Assembly: GCA_021502835.1 (NCBI GenBank) | Contig: JAKFGP010000011.1 | Coordinates: forward strand, 1 to 64,000 | From: Streptomyces thinghirensis | GTDB taxonomy: Bacteria > Actinomycetota > Actinomycetia > Streptomycetales > Streptomycetaceae | DNA length: 64,000 nt | Direction of reading: 5' to 3' | Part shown: piece after piece, positions 15,015 to 24,662 of the stretch | Layout of the letters: every line of letters begins with the position of its first letter | How positions within the stretch are numbered: the stretch's first letter is position 1 | Position numbers and translations under genes: made by a program | Notes under the pieces: generated by a model | The model's input: the letters and a program-made list of their open reading frames with translations, nothing else | Databases searched by the model: none | Told to the model about the DNA's origin: nothing

Positions 15015-15331
15015 CTACACGGCCATTCCGTACACGATGGTGAAGAGCGTGCCGAGCGAGCCGATGATGAACACGCCCGTCAGGCCCGCGACGATGAGGC
15101 CCTTGCCCTGCTCCGCGCTGAAGGTGTCGCGGAGCGCGGTGGCACCGATGCGCTGCTTGGCGGCGCCCCGAGATGGCGATGCCGAGGCAGAGCAGAATCG
15201 CGACGGCCATCACCACCTCGATCATGATCTTGGCCTCGTTGCCCAGGCTGCCGAAGGGGCCCCAGTCCGGAGCGATCCCCCCCGATGATGGTGTTGATGT
15301 CTCCCTCGTCGGCCGCAAAAGAGCACGTAAG
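15015..15331 (-). CDS. Small two-helix membrane protein, possible VirB2/TrbC-type pilin (frameshifted)
   Basis: About 100 residues after correction of two shifts (near 15278 and 15170). The frame reads GDINTIIGGIAPDWGPFGSL, then two hydrophobic helices (IMIEVVMAVAILLCLGIAISG and LIVAGLTGVFIIGSLGTLFTIVY) separated by a short charged loop KQRIGATALRDTFSAEQGKG, and stops at 15015. Small size, two helices and first place in the operon fit a VirB2/TrbC pilin or channel subunit. I see no convincing signal peptide or start codon in the correct frame (the upstream frame meets a TGA near 15335), so the start is approximate. It is likely the first gene of the minus-strand operon running to 8176. Confidence 0.55.
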
Positions 15332-15815
15332 TCACCGCCCCTGTTGGGTAGTTCCGCACCCTCTGCGGACGTGCAGAGGTCAGGGCCTCATTGTCGCCGA
15401 CAATTGCGCCGTCGTATGTCGACTTGGCGTCATTGATTGGCGGGTTTCGTACGAATAGCTTGCCACCGGTCCGCGCCGGGCCCTAACAGGGTTGCGCGGA
15501 CCGGTATGCAATGAGTCGTATGGTCACTCTGTGTATCACGTTCGGTTACGCCGGGCAATGAGGCTGGGGCGCAACCTGTCGTGTGGTTGCGTCGTTGGGC
15601 CCTTCTGCGAAGTGGCCGGACTCGCCCGTCCACACGTCGAGCGGGAAGGCTTCCCACTTCTGACGATCCGTCGTGACTGGCGGCCCGGGGCCGTCGGTGC
15701 CGTGGACGCGGACGGCGCAGTCGGGGTCGTCCCCGTGGTGAACGTGACCTGGGTCTGCGCCGGCCGGGGTGCTTGTGCGTCGACATGGCCGGAAAGTGGT
15801 ATTGAACGGCTCCGA
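15332..15815. other. Divergent spacer between the pilin-like operon and the wall hydrolase gene, with a doubtful minus-strand frame
   Basis: This 484 base stretch probably holds the promoters for the minus-strand type IV-like operon and the plus-strand transglycosylase gene. One minus-strand frame (stop at 15546, ATG at 15818) gives about 90 residues ending DRQKWEAFPLDVWTGESGHF and a short tail, which looks mildly protein-like. All three minus frames are open here because of GC content and no motif is recognised, so I do not claim a gene. The AT-richer segment 15430-15545 is a plausible promoter area. Confidence 0.35.
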
Positions 15816-15816
15816 C

Positions 15817-16836
15817 ATGGGGAGAGTTGGGCCACTGCGCAAGATGTGGGTCGGCGCCGGTGTCGCGGTCGCGGGCGGGGATGGGCTTCGTGATGCTGCT
15901 CGTCGTGGGCGTCTACCTCGTCGCCGGAAACCTGGCGGGCGGCGCCGGCGGCGGGCCAAGAAGCTCGCCAAGGGGTCGGTGCCGCGGCGTACCAGCCGCT
16001 CGTGCAGAAGTGGGGCAATCTCTGCCCCGCCATCAACCCCGCGCTGCTCGCCGCCCAGCTCTACCAGGAGAGCGGCTTCAATCCGAGGGCGCAGAGCCAC
16101 GCGGCTGCGCAGGCATAGCGCAGTTCATCCCCGGGACGTGGGCCACCCACGGGATCGACGGGGACGGGGACGGCGACCGGGACGTGTGGGACCCGAAGGA
16201 CGCCATCCCGTCGGCGGCGTCGTAGCGACTGCTCCCTCGCGTCGTACGTGAAGGACGTGCCCGACAATCCGACCGAGAACATGCTGGCCTCCTACAACGC
16301 GGGGCTTACGCGGTCATCAAGTACCAGTGTGCCGCCCTACAAGGAGACCCAGAACTACGTGAGGTGATCACGACCCTGGAGAAGAGCTTGCCGCCCCCGA
16401 GACGCGGGTCGATCCGTCCGAGCAGGCCGCCGGGCCCATCGCCTACGCGCAGAAGAAGCTCGGGACGCTCTATCTGTGGGGCGGGGAACGGGACGCCCGA
16501 GCAGGGTGGGCGGTTCGACTGTTCAGGGGCTGACCGGGCGGCGTACGAGAGTGTGGGGATCAAGCCGCTGCCGCGGGTGCGCGAACGACCAGTACAACGC
16601 GGGGCCGCATCCGTCGCGGGACGAGTTGATGCCCGGCGACCTGGTGTTCTTCTCGGACGATCTCACCAACCCCCGGGCTATCCGGCATCGTGGGGAGTTT
16701 GTGTCGGCGGCGGATACATGATCGACGCGCCGCGGACGGGTGCTGTGATCCGGTTCGACCCGATCGACACCCTGATTACTTCGGGGCCACCCGGGTGACC
16801 GAGGATGGCGCGAAAGCGCTGCCCACGACGGTGTGA
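15817..16836 (+). CDS. Bifunctional lytic transglycosylase / NlpC-P60 endopeptidase (frameshifted)
   Basis: About 340 residues. An N-terminal membrane anchor (GFVMLLVVGVYLVAGNLAGG) is followed by an SLT-type lytic transglycosylase domain with the catalytic-glutamate motif LLAAQLYQESGFNP, then GIAQFIPGTWATHGIDGDGD and MLASYNAG. A C-terminal NlpC/P60 peptidase has the catalytic cysteine in GGRFDCSGLT and the histidine in RHVGVYVGGG. Together they cut both glycan strands and peptide crosslinks. In type IV systems such VirB1-like enzymes open the wall for the channel, and the divergent position next to the cluster supports that role. ATG at 15817 or 15844 are in frame. About nine shifts interrupt the frame between 15880 and 16770. 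Confidence 0.85.
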
Positions 16837-17073
16837 ATGCCATGGTTTCGACGCAGCGTGAATCCATGCCCTGAGCTGCGGCGACGTGTTCTCTTCGATA
16901 ACGTCTGCGTGATCATTCGGTGGAGCGTGGAACGCGTATCAGCGGGGCCGTGCGTTCCTGTTGACGTGTAGGTGTGCGGGCTGAGAAGGAACCGGCGGAT
17001 CTACGACCACGGGGGTGGCAGAAGAGGCGTGCGCTCGGTGCGCCGGAGGACATGACGAAGGGGCCGCAGCACC

Positions 17074-17787
17074 ATGGCTGGACTCGCCGAATCCGGGTCG
17101 AACCCCGACGTTGAGCTGCTCTACGACATCAACGGCCTGGCCAAGGGACGCACCGCACTGGTTCGACCGGGTCATGGAGTTCGTGGGTGAGTACGGACTG
17201 CTGTTCGCGATCGTGCTGCTGGTGCTGTGGTGCTGGTGGTCCGTGCGGCGGCGGGGCGGCGAGGACGCGGCCTCGAACGTGGCGGCACCTCGTGTGGGCG
17301 CCGCTCGCGGCCGGTGTCGCGGTGCTGGTCAACGTGCCGATAAGGGGTTTCGTCGAACGGCCGCGGCCGTTCAAGTCCCCATGACGGGCTGGAAGTGCTG
17401 GTCGCGGGGAAGGACGACTTCTCCTTCGTGAGCGATCACGCCACGCTGTGCATGGCCCTGGCCGTCGCCCTGTTCGTCGCCAACCGGAAGTTCGGGCTCC
17501 TCGCCATCGTGCTCGCGGTGTTCGGCGGGTTCATCCGGGTCTACATGGGCGTGCACTACCCGACGGACGTCGTGGGCGGCTTTGCCCTCGGTACGGCGGT
17601 CGCGCTGCTGCTGTCGCCGGTCGCCATGGCCCTGCTGACGCCGTTGACCCGGGCCGTCGACGCGGTCACCCCGGGTGGGGTGGCTGGTCAGCGCGCGGGG
17701 GCGAGGGACGCCGCCGGGCGCGACGCCGTGATCCCGGGGGCGCGCAAGGAGAGTGCAGAGGCTGGGGAGCGGGACCTCGCCGCCTGA
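17074..17787 (+). CDS. PAP2-family membrane phosphatase (frameshifted)
   Basis: About 238 residues. It starts MAGLAESGSNPDVELLYDIN and has hydrophobic segments near YGLLFAIVLLVLWCWW and LAAGVAVLVNVP. The PAP2 catalytic motifs follow: RGFVERPRPF (K/R-x6-RP type), FSFVSDHATLCMA (PSGH-like, with SDH here) and RVYMGVHYPTDVVGG (S/V-R-x5-H-x3-D). Family members dephosphorylate lipid pyrophosphates or phosphatidic acid at the membrane. The ATG at 17074 lies just after a weak purine stretch. Shifts occur near 17140, 17270 and 17385. The tail after residue 205 is low-complexity. Confidence 0.85.
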
Positions 17788-18041
17788 GACGTCAGGTCGG
17801 TGCGTGGGTCTTCGCGTCCGTACGGGCCTGGCTTCTCGCTCTGCGGGCCGGGCCTCGCCAGCCGCAGGTGCAGCGGGCCAGGCAGAACGGGCCCTGTTCG
17901 ACCGTCCTCGTGAGGTGTTCCGGGACTTCCTGGGGAGCTTCGAGACCTTCCTGCTGCGCCACGCCCACAACGTTACCGGGGTCGCCTGCCCCTCGTTAAC
18001 CGGGACGGCAGGGGTCCGGAACGCGTGTGACGGCTGGGTAG

Positions 18042-18953
18042 GTGGCGATGGTCGGGTGGAGAGGGAGCGGCGAAGTAGGAGGGGTGGGCGGGGGGCTCGT
18101 CCTCACCGGGGGCGTGATCTGCGTGTGTCTGGCCGGGAGCGGGTGCTCCGGGCGGGGGCCGCCGCTCAGGGGACGGGCGGCGGCGATCCGGTCGCCGTGC
18201 TGCACCGGGCCGCCGACCGGCTCGTGGCCGCCGGGAGCGCCAAGGCGCGCACCGCGATGGAGATGGCCAGCGGCGGGACGCGGGTGACCATCCGGGGCGG
18301 GGGTGTGTACGACTTCGAGGGGCGGCTCGGGCGGCTGAAGGTCCGGCTGCCGCAGGACCCGGCGGGGTCCAGTGAGCATCGGCCGATCACCGAACTGCTC
18401 GCACCGGGTGCCCTTTCATGAAGAACCGCGGGGCCGGCGTGCCCGACGACAAGTGGGTGCGGGTGGAGACCGCGTCGCTGTCCGACGGAAACCTGGTGAC
18501 CGGCGGCGCGACCGGACCCCTTCGCCGCCGCCGAGGTGCTGCGCGGGACCCGGACGGCGACGTACGTGGGGCGGACGGAGGTCGCGGGGACGCGGTGCGC
18601 CACTACCGGGGGACCGCCGACCTCGCTCGGGCGGCGCGTGGCGCGTCGGACGGGAACAGGCAGGCGCTGGCGCGGCGGCGAAGGGTTCGCCACCGCCGAG
18701 GTGCCGTTCGACGCCTACCTCGACGACGAGGGCCGTATCCGCAAGGTCCGGCACCGCTTCAGCTTCGCCAACGGGCGGGACGAGGAGCACCGTGGCCGTC
18801 GCCTCGACGACGCTGCTCTACGATTTCGGCGCCGCCGTCCGCGTACGGCTGCCGGAGGACCGGGACATCTACGCCGGCAAGATCGCCGCCGGAGCCGGGG
18901 GAGCCGGAGAAGCCGGGGAGGCGTCGGGCGAGGGGTCGGGCGGCAAGAACTAG
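18042..18953 (+). CDS. Conserved lipoprotein (frameshifted)
   Basis: About 304 residues. The GTG at 18042 opens a signal sequence (GGLVLTGGVICVCLAGSGC) with a lipobox LAGSGC, so the protein should be lipid-anchored outside the membrane. The mature part has AVLHRAADRLVAAGSAKART, then VTIRGGGVYDFEGRLGRL, DKWVRVETASLSDG, TYVGRTEVAGTRVRHYRGTA and VPFDAYLDDEGRIRKVRHRF. The Ala-Lys-Ala opening and the VDAxLDxxGRIRKV ending resemble LppX/LprG-like actinobacterial lipoproteins, but I do not assign a function. Four shifts (about 18165, 18415, 18520 and 18600) split it. It ends 68 bases ahead of a short conserved gene. Confidence 0.75.
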
Positions 18954-19021
18954 CCCTTCCGTGCCATGCGCGGTGTGTAGGCCGCTCCCTACTCTAGGAA
19001 GTCGGTGACGGCAGAGACGAG

Positions 19022-19202
19022 GTGACGCGCGTGGCTCCGGTCGGCGGTACGACGGTTCAGGACCACGTGGCCCTCGCCGAGATCGAGCTGTGCGGCGAAC
19101 TGATCATCGCGGCGTCGGCCGCCCGGGGAGCGGCTCAGCCTGGAGAGCATCGACGAGGTGCTTCGGGTGGCCGAGGAGCGAGGGGCCGGGGCCGACCGGT
19201 AG
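19022..19202 (+). CDS. Small conserved hypothetical protein (frameshifted)
   Basis: About 60 residues, outside usual gene-size cut-offs. It starts with a GTG (19022, or 19031) and reads VALAEIELCGELIIAASAA, continuing after one corrected shift near 19125 as RLSLESIDEVLRVAEERG and ending at a TAG at 19200. Small proteins of this type recur beside this locus in Streptomyces as far as I recall. No domain is recognised. The helical pattern suggests a small soluble regulatory or adaptor protein. Confidence 0.6.
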
Positions 19203-19253
19203 GAAGCCGGCCGGGCTCGCGGGCGGGCGGCCGGTCCTGCCGGGCTCCGGGGG

Positions 19254-19642
19254 TCAGGTGCGCAGGAGGCGGCCGATCGCCTTCGTCGCCTCCTCCACCC
19301 TTCGCGTCGATCTCGGCGCCGCCCTTGACGGCCGCGTCGGCGACGCAGTGGCGCAGGTGCTCCTCCAGGAGCTGCAGCGCGAAGGACTGCAGGGCCTTCG
19401 TGGAAGCGGAGACCTGGGTGAGTATGTCGATGCAGTAGACGTCCTCGTCGACCATCCGCTGCAGGCAGCGGATCTGGCCCTCGATGCGGCGCAGGCGCTT
19501 GAGGTGCTCGTCCTTCTGTTTGTGGTAGCCAGTGCACACCGCGGTGGTGGTCGGTCACGATGTCCGTCCCGTCCGTCCCGTCCGTCTCCACCGCGTCCAC
19601 GGCGGAGGAGGGCGCACCTGCGCCGGCCTCGGTGGTCGTCAT
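19254..19642 (-). CDS. csoR: CsoR-family metal-sensing transcriptional repressor (frameshifted at the end)
   Basis: About 129 residues. A disordered acidic N-terminus (MTTTEAGAGAPSSAVDAV) precedes the four-helix CsoR/RcnR fold: HLKRLRRIEGQIRCLQRMVD, DVYCIDILTQVSAST and LQLLEEHLRHCV. The Cys in YCIDIL and the His and Cys in EEHLRHC match the Cu(I) ligands (Cys-His-Cys) of CsoR. Cu(I) binding releases the repressor from DNA. The ATG at 19642 has an ideal AGGAGG seven bases upstream. A shift near 19310 leads to the natural end EEATKAIGRLLRT at 19254. A palindromic operator lies 53 bases upstream, pointing to autoregulation. No copper ATPase or chaperone gene is in the window. Confidence 0.9.
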
Positions 19643-19694
19643 CGCGTCCTCCTGTTGTGGGGCAGAGTGGGCAGAGTTCGGGCAGATAGCGGAC

Positions 19695-19715
19695 ATATAC
19701 CCCTGGCGGGTATAT
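19695..19715. promoter_or_regulatory. CsoR-type operator palindrome
   Basis: A perfect 8-5-8 inverted repeat, atataccc-ctggc-gggtatat, stands in the divergent space between csoR and the DUF47 gene. It resembles the TACCC-N5-GGGTA boxes bound by CsoR proteins. It most likely controls csoR itself and possibly the rightward genes. Confidence 0.8.
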
Positions 19716-19880
19716 GGTAACGAACTTTGCGGGGTAGGGGGCCCTTGACAGGGCTCCTGGCGTCGCCCCTGCTCATCACTCTGCCTGATGGGCGACACTG
19801 GGGGACGGCCCGTTAGCCGTGGCCGGATGATGCGCCTAGCATCAGCCTGACCGAAACCGATGCACCCCGAGGGACCCCAC

Positions 19881-20498
19881 GTGCGCTTTCGTCTGACCCC
19901 AGGAGACGAGCTTCTACGACATGTTCGCCGCCTCCGCGGACAACATCGTCACGGGCTCCAAGCTCCTGATGGAACTGCTCGGAGCGGACGCATCGCCCGG
20001 GCCGAGATCGCCGAGCGTATGCGGGCCGCCGAACACGCAGGTGACGACGCGACCCACGCGATCTTCCACCAGCTGAACTCCTCGTTCATCACGCCCTTCG
20101 ACCGCGAGGACATCTACAACCTCGCGTCGTCCCTCGACGACATCATGGACTTCATGGAGGAGGCCGTCGACCTGGTCGTCCTCTACAACGTCGAGGAACT
20201 GCCCAAGGGCGTCGACCAGCAGATCGAGGTGCTGGCGCGGGCCGCCGAGCTGACGGCCGAGGCGATGCCAGACCTGCGCACCATGGACAACCTCACCGAG
20301 TACTGGATCGAGGTCAACCGGCTGGAGAACCAGGCCGACCAGGTCCACCGCAAGCTGCTCGCCCACCTCTTCAACGGCAAGTACGAGGCCATCGAGGTGC
20401 TCAAGCTGAAGCAGATCGTGGACGTTCTGGAAGAGGCGGCCGACGCCTTCGAGCACGTGGCGAACACGGTGGAGACTATCGCGGTCAAGGAGTCCTGA
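19881..20498 (+). CDS. DUF47 PhoU-like phosphate transport regulator
   Basis: About 206 residues. The GTG at 19881 gives RFRLTPRETSFYDMFAASAD after correction of a shift near 19905. The helical DUF47 body has EHAGDDATHAIFHQLNSSFI, TPFDREDIYNLASSLDDIMD and RLENQADQVHRKLLAHLFNG, with the acidic metal-binding E/D-x3-D patterns of PhoU-like proteins. Proteins of this family are nearly always encoded just before PiT transporters and probably modulate them. The next gene follows after 7 bases. A second shift lies near 19985. Confidence 0.9.
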   Translation: MRFRLTPGDELLRHVRRLRGQHRHGLQAPDGTARSGRIARAEIAERMRAAEHAGDDATHAIFHQLNSSFITPFDREDIYNLASSLDDIMDFMEEAVDLVVLYNVEELPKGVDQQIEVLARAAELTAEAMPDLRTMDNLTEYWIEVNRLENQADQVHRKLLAHLFNGKYEAIEVLKLKQIVDVLEEAADAFEHVANTVETIAVKES

Positions 20499-20505
20499 CC
20501 TCTTC

Positions 20506-21506
20506 ATGGACACCTTCGCTCTGGTCGTGACCATCGGGGTCGCGCTCTTCTTCACGTACACCAACGGCTTCCACGACTCGGCGAACGCGATCGCGACGTC
20601 CGTGTCGACGCGCGCTTGACGCCCCGGGCGGCGCTCGCGATGGCCGCCGTCACGAACCTCGCCGGTGCGTTCATGGGATCCGGGGTCGCCAAGACGGTCA
20701 GCGAGGGGGTGATCGAGACCCCCGGAGGGTTCGGAAGGGGATGGGAATCCTCTTCGCGGCGCTCGTGGGCGCCATCGTCTGGAACCTCATCACCTGGTAC
20801 TTCGGTCTGCCCTCGTCCTCCTCGCACGCGCTGTTCGGCGGCATGGTCGGGGCGGCGCTGGCCGGGAGTACGACCGTGTACTGGCAGGGGGTCGTCGACA
20901 AGATCGTCATCCCCATGTTCGTCTCGCCGGTGATCGGTCTGCTCGCCGGGTACCTCGTGATGACCGCGATCATGTGGATCTTCCGCCGGTCCAATCCGCA
21001 TAAGGCCAAGCGCGGCTTCCGTATCGCGCAGACGGTGTCGGCGGCGGGCATGGCGCTGGGACACGGCCTCCAGGACGCGCAGAAGACGATGGGCATCGTG
21101 GTGATGGCGCTGGTCATCGCCGACGTCGAGGACTACGGCGATCCCATCCCGGTATGGGTGAAGATCGCCTGCGCGCTGATGCTGTCCGCGGGGACGTACG
21201 CGGGTGGCTGGCGCATCATGCGGACACTGGGGCGCAAGATCATCGAGCTTGATCCGCCGCAGGGGGTTCGCCGCGGAGACCACGGGCGCCTCGATCATGT
21301 TCGGGTCGGCGTTCCTGTTCCACGCGCCGATCTCGACGACGCATGTCATCACGTCGTCGATCATGGGTGTGGGGGCGACGAAGCGGGTGAACGCCGTGCG
21401 GTGGGGTGTCGCGCGGAACATCATCATGGGGTGGTTCATCACGATGCCGGCGGCTGCGGTGGTTGCCGCGTGTTCGTTCTGGGTTGTGAATCTGGCGTTC
21501 CTGTAG
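20506..21506 (+). CDS. pit: PiT-family inorganic phosphate transporter (frameshifted)
   Basis: About 333 residues with roughly ten membrane helices. The PiT signature at both ends is visible: YTNGFHDSANAIATSVST near the N-terminus, and FLFHAPISTTHVITSSIMGV near the C-terminus. Between them are LPSSSSHALFGGMVGAALAG and SAAGMALGHGLQDAQKTMG. These transporters take up metal-phosphate with protons at low affinity. The ATG at 20506 follows the DUF47 stop by 7 bases, which suggests an operon. Shifts near 20618, 20740 and 21262 break the frame. Confidence 0.92.
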
Positions 21507-21535
21507 CGCGCCCGGTGCAGGCGCCGGCAAGCGAT

Positions 21536-21565
21536 GGGCCCGCCCCCGAACCGGGGGGCGGGCCC
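21536..21565. terminator. Bidirectional terminator between pit and pstB
   Basis: An inverted repeat with arms gggcccgcccccg and cggggggcgggccc and a short aac loop lies between the convergent pit and pstB genes. Both genes end within 60 bases of it. There is only a weak T run, as is common in Streptomyces. Confidence 0.8.
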
Positions 21566-21621
21566 TTGTGCTCCTCGCGGTGGCACCGCCATGCAGCACC
21601 GCGAGGGGATCGGGTTCGGGT

Positions 21622-22398
21622 CTAGCCGAAGCGGCCCGAGATGTAGTCCTCCGTGGCCTGGACCGACGGGTTGGAGAAGATGCGCTCCGTCTCGTCGATC
21701 TCGATCAGCTTGCCGGGCTGCCCGACCGCCGCCAGGTTGAAGAACGCCGTACGGTCCGAGACGCGCGCCGCCTGCTGCATGTTGTGCGTCACGATGACGA
21801 TCGTGAAGCGCTCCTTCAGCTCGCCGATCAGGTCCTCGATGGCGAGGGTGGAGATCGGGTCCAGGGCGGAGCAGGGCTCGTCCATGAGCAGCACGTTCGG
21901 CTCGACCGCGATGGCGCGGGCGATGCACAGGCGCTGCTGCTGACCGCCGGAGAGGCCGGAGCCCGGCTTGTTCAGGCGGTCCTTGACCTCGTTCCAGAGG
22001 TTCGCGCCGCGCAGGGACTTCTCGACGACGTCGTCCAGTTCCGACTTCTTGTACTTGCCGTTCAGGCGCAGACCCGCCGCGACGTTGTCGTACACCGACA
22101 TGGTCGGGAACGGGTTCGGCCGCTGGAAGACCATGCCGACCTCGCGGCGCACGGCCACCGGGTCGATGCCCGTGCCGTAGAGGTTCTCGTCGTCGAGCAT
22201 GACCTTGCCCTCGACCCGGCCGCCCGGCGTGACCTCGTGCATGCGGTTGAGCGTGCGCAGGAACGTGGACTTGCCGCAGCCGGAGGGGCCGATGAAGGCC
22301 GTCACCGAGCGGGGCTCGACGGTCATCGAGATGTCCTCGATGGCCAGGAAGGAGCTGTAGTAGGCGTTGAGGCCGCTGACATCTATGCGCTTGGCCAT
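21622..22398 (-). CDS. pstB: Phosphate ABC transporter ATP-binding protein PstB
   Basis: 258 residues, uninterrupted. Walker A is [19 protein letters not shown], the ABC signature is [19 protein letters not shown], Walker B is [20 protein letters not shown] and the switch histidine is in [14 protein letters not shown]. The protein energises high-affinity phosphate import through PstC and PstA at the membrane. I chose the ATG at 22398 (MAKRIDVSG), which matches the family, over a GTG nine bases earlier. It is the last gene of pstSCAB and ends near the shared terminator. Confidence 0.97.
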   Translation of the reverse strand: MAKRIDVSGLNAYYSSFLAIEDISMTVEPRSVTAFIGPSGCGKSTFLRTLNRMHEVTPGGRVEGKVMLDDENLYGTGIDPVAVRREVGMVFQRPNPFPTMSVYDNVAAGLRLNGKYKKSELDDVVEKSLRGANLWNEVKDRLNKPGSGLSGGQQQRLCIARAIAVEPNVLLMDEPCSALDPISTLAIEDLIGELKERFTIVIVTHNMQQAARVSDRTAFFNLAAVGQPGKLIEIDETERIFSNPSVQATEDYISGRFG

Positions 22399-22455
22399 GG
22401 GTATCACTTCTTCTTTCGCGTGTCCGGGGCGCTGACTGTTGTTGCTCTGGCCGCG

Positions 22456-23522
22456 TCAGCGACCCGTCTTCGGGGCCTTCCAGCGGGAGATGCCGCGGGC
22501 CGCGAGGTTGAGGATCATGATGAAGGCGATGAGCGTCAGGGCCGCCGCCCAGGCACGGTCGTAGGCCGCGCCGTAGCCGCCGCTGTTGGCGAACTGCAGA
22601 TAGATGTACATCGGCAGCGATTCCTGCGGGTCCTGGAACGGGTTCGCGTTGATGAAGTCCGTTCCCCAGACCAGCAGCAGCACGGGGGCCGTCTCACCGG
22701 TGATGCGGGCGACCGCCAGCATGACGCCGGTGGTGATGCCGCCGACCGACGTCGGCAGGACCACCTTTCAGGGATCGTGCGCCACTTCGGCACGCCGAGC
22801 GCCAGGGACGCCTCGCGCAGCTCGTTCGGGACGAGCTTGAGCATCTCCTCGGTGGAGCGGACGACCACCGGGATCATCAGGATCGACAGGGCGAGCGAGC
22901 CGGCGAAGCCGGACGGGCCCATGTCCAGCATCAGGATCCACGTACTGAGGATGAACAGACCGGCGACGATCGACGGGATACCCGTCATGACGTCGACGAA
23001 GAAGGTGACGGCCTTGGCGAGCTTTCCGCTCCCGTACTCGACCAGGTAGATCGCGGTGAGTACACCGACCGGCACGGAGATCAGGGTGGCGATGCCGACC
23101 TGCTCCAGGGTGCCGAGGATGGCGTGGTAGATGCCGCCGCCCACCTCGGCGTCGGCGACCACGCCCATCGAGTGGGTGAGGAAGTAGCCGTCGAGGACCT
23201 TCACACCGCGCTTGACGGTCGCCCAGACCAGGGAGGCCAGCGGGATCACGGCCACGATGAACGCGACCCACACCATGCTGGTCGCCACCCGGTCCTTGGC
23301 CTGGCGCCCGCCCTCGACGCGCGCCGAGATGGCGTACGTGCCCAGGACGAAGAGGACCGCGGCGATCAGGGCCCACTGGATGCTGCTGTTCAGCCCGGCC
23401 GCGGCGCTGATGCCCAGGCCGGCCGCGATCGAGCCGGCGGCGACCGCCCAGAGGAACCACTTGGGCAGCGTGGCGCCGCGCAGGGAGCTGCGGCTCTTGG
23501 GGGTAAGGGTTGCGTGGCTCAT
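22456..23522 (-). CDS. pstA: Phosphate ABC transporter permease PstA (one frameshift)
   Basis: About 356 residues. Six or more membrane helices are present, with VAFIVAVIPLASLVWATVKR and the permease EAA-type loop LREASLALGVPKWRTIPE, continued in the next frame as VVLPTSVGGITTGVMLAVAR, then GETAPVLLLVWG. One G missing in a GGG run near 22766 restores the frame exactly between IPE and RVVLP, which is strong evidence of a base-calling or consensus slip. The ATG overlaps the pstC stop by four bases (ATGA). Confidence 0.95.
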
Positions 23523-24532
23523 GCGTTGGCCCCCGAGTACTCCTTGCGGCGTCCGATGATCATCCGGGCCGCGCCGTTGACCAGCAGGGTGATGACGAAG
23601 AGGACGAGACCGGAGGCGATCAGCGCGTCACGGCCCATCACGGTCGCCTCGTTGAACTTGCTGGCGATGTTCTGGGCGAAGGTGCCGCCGCCCGTGTCGA
23701 GCAGGCTGAGGTTGATCTCGAAGCTCGAGGAGAGCACCATCGCCACGGCCATCGTCTCGCCGAGCGCGCGGCCGAGCCCGAGCATCGAGGCGGAGATGAC
23801 GCCGGAGCGGCCGAAGGGCAGCACCGACATGCGGATGACCTCCCAGCGCGTGGCGCCGAGGGCCAGTGCGGCCTCCTCGTGCATGCGCGGGACCTGCCGG
23901 AAGACCTCACGGCTGACGTTGGTGACGATCGGCAGGATCATGATCGCGAGCAGGATGCCCACGGTGAACAGCGAGCGCGGCGCGCCCTGGTTCCACTCGA
24001 AGACGCCGGTCCAGCCGAGGTACTCGTCCAGCCAGCCGAAGAGCCCCTCCATGTGCGGCACGAGGACGAGCGCGCCCCCACAGGCCGTAGACGATCGAGG
24101 GCACGGCGGCGAGCAGGTCGATCACGTACCCGATCAGGCCGCCCAGCTTGCGCGGCGCGTAGTGCGTGATGAACAGGGCGATGCCGACCGCGATCGGGAC
24201 CGCGACGGCCATGGCGATGACCGACGACACGACGGTGCCGAAGGCCAGGACCGCGATGCCGAACTCCGGCGGCGTGCCGGTGGGGTTCCACTCGAGGGTG
24301 GTGAAGAAGTTGGCCTCGTTCTTGCTGAGCGCGATCGAGGCGCGGTAGGTCAGGAAGGCCGCGATGGCGGCCATGATGACCAGCACGAAGATGCCGGAAC
24401 CGCGGGAGAGCCCGAGGAAGATCCGGTCGCCGGGGCGGGTGGCGCCGCGTGCGGCGCGCTTGGCGTCCTTCCCGGGGGCTGGTGCGGTACGGGGGCTGGT
24501 GCGGGCTTCTGGGGATCAGTGGTTATGTCCAT
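23519..24532 (-). CDS. pstC: Phosphate ABC transporter permease PstC (frameshifted)
   Basis: About 338 residues. It starts MDITTDPQKPAPAPVPHQPP, then after a shift near 24470 RPGDRIFLGLSRGSGIFVLV and VPIAVGIALFITHYAPRKLG. After another shift near 24080 it runs MEGLFGWLDEYLGWTGVFEW and the EAA-like loop MHEEAALALGATRWEVIRM, ending RRKEYSGANA. It forms the phosphate channel with PstA. Its stop overlaps the pstA start. A hairpin separates it from pstS upstream. Confidence 0.94.
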
Positions 24533-24621
24533 CGGGTTTCTCCGGTCTGCGGAGCCGTCGTACGCGGCGGCTCGGGCGGAGCCGTCCGTCTCGGGGGCTC
24601 CTGGCGGCGGTGCACCGGACG

Positions 24622-24657
24622 GTGCGGCCCGGCCCCCGCTCGGAGGCCGGACCGCAC
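24622..24657. terminator. Hairpin between pstS and pstC
   Basis: Arms gtgcggcccggcc and ggccggaccgcac (one mismatch) form a stable stem just after the pstS stop codon. Such a structure may cut down read-through into pstCAB, so that the binding protein is made in excess, or stabilise the pstS message. There is no T run. The role is inferred. Confidence 0.6.
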
Positions 24658-24662
24658 TCGGG

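Noticed and set aside
8176..16836. The type IV-like cluster as an integrated conjugative element
   Set aside because: No relaxase, integrase, replication gene or flanking att repeats are visible, and the genes on both sides are core functions.
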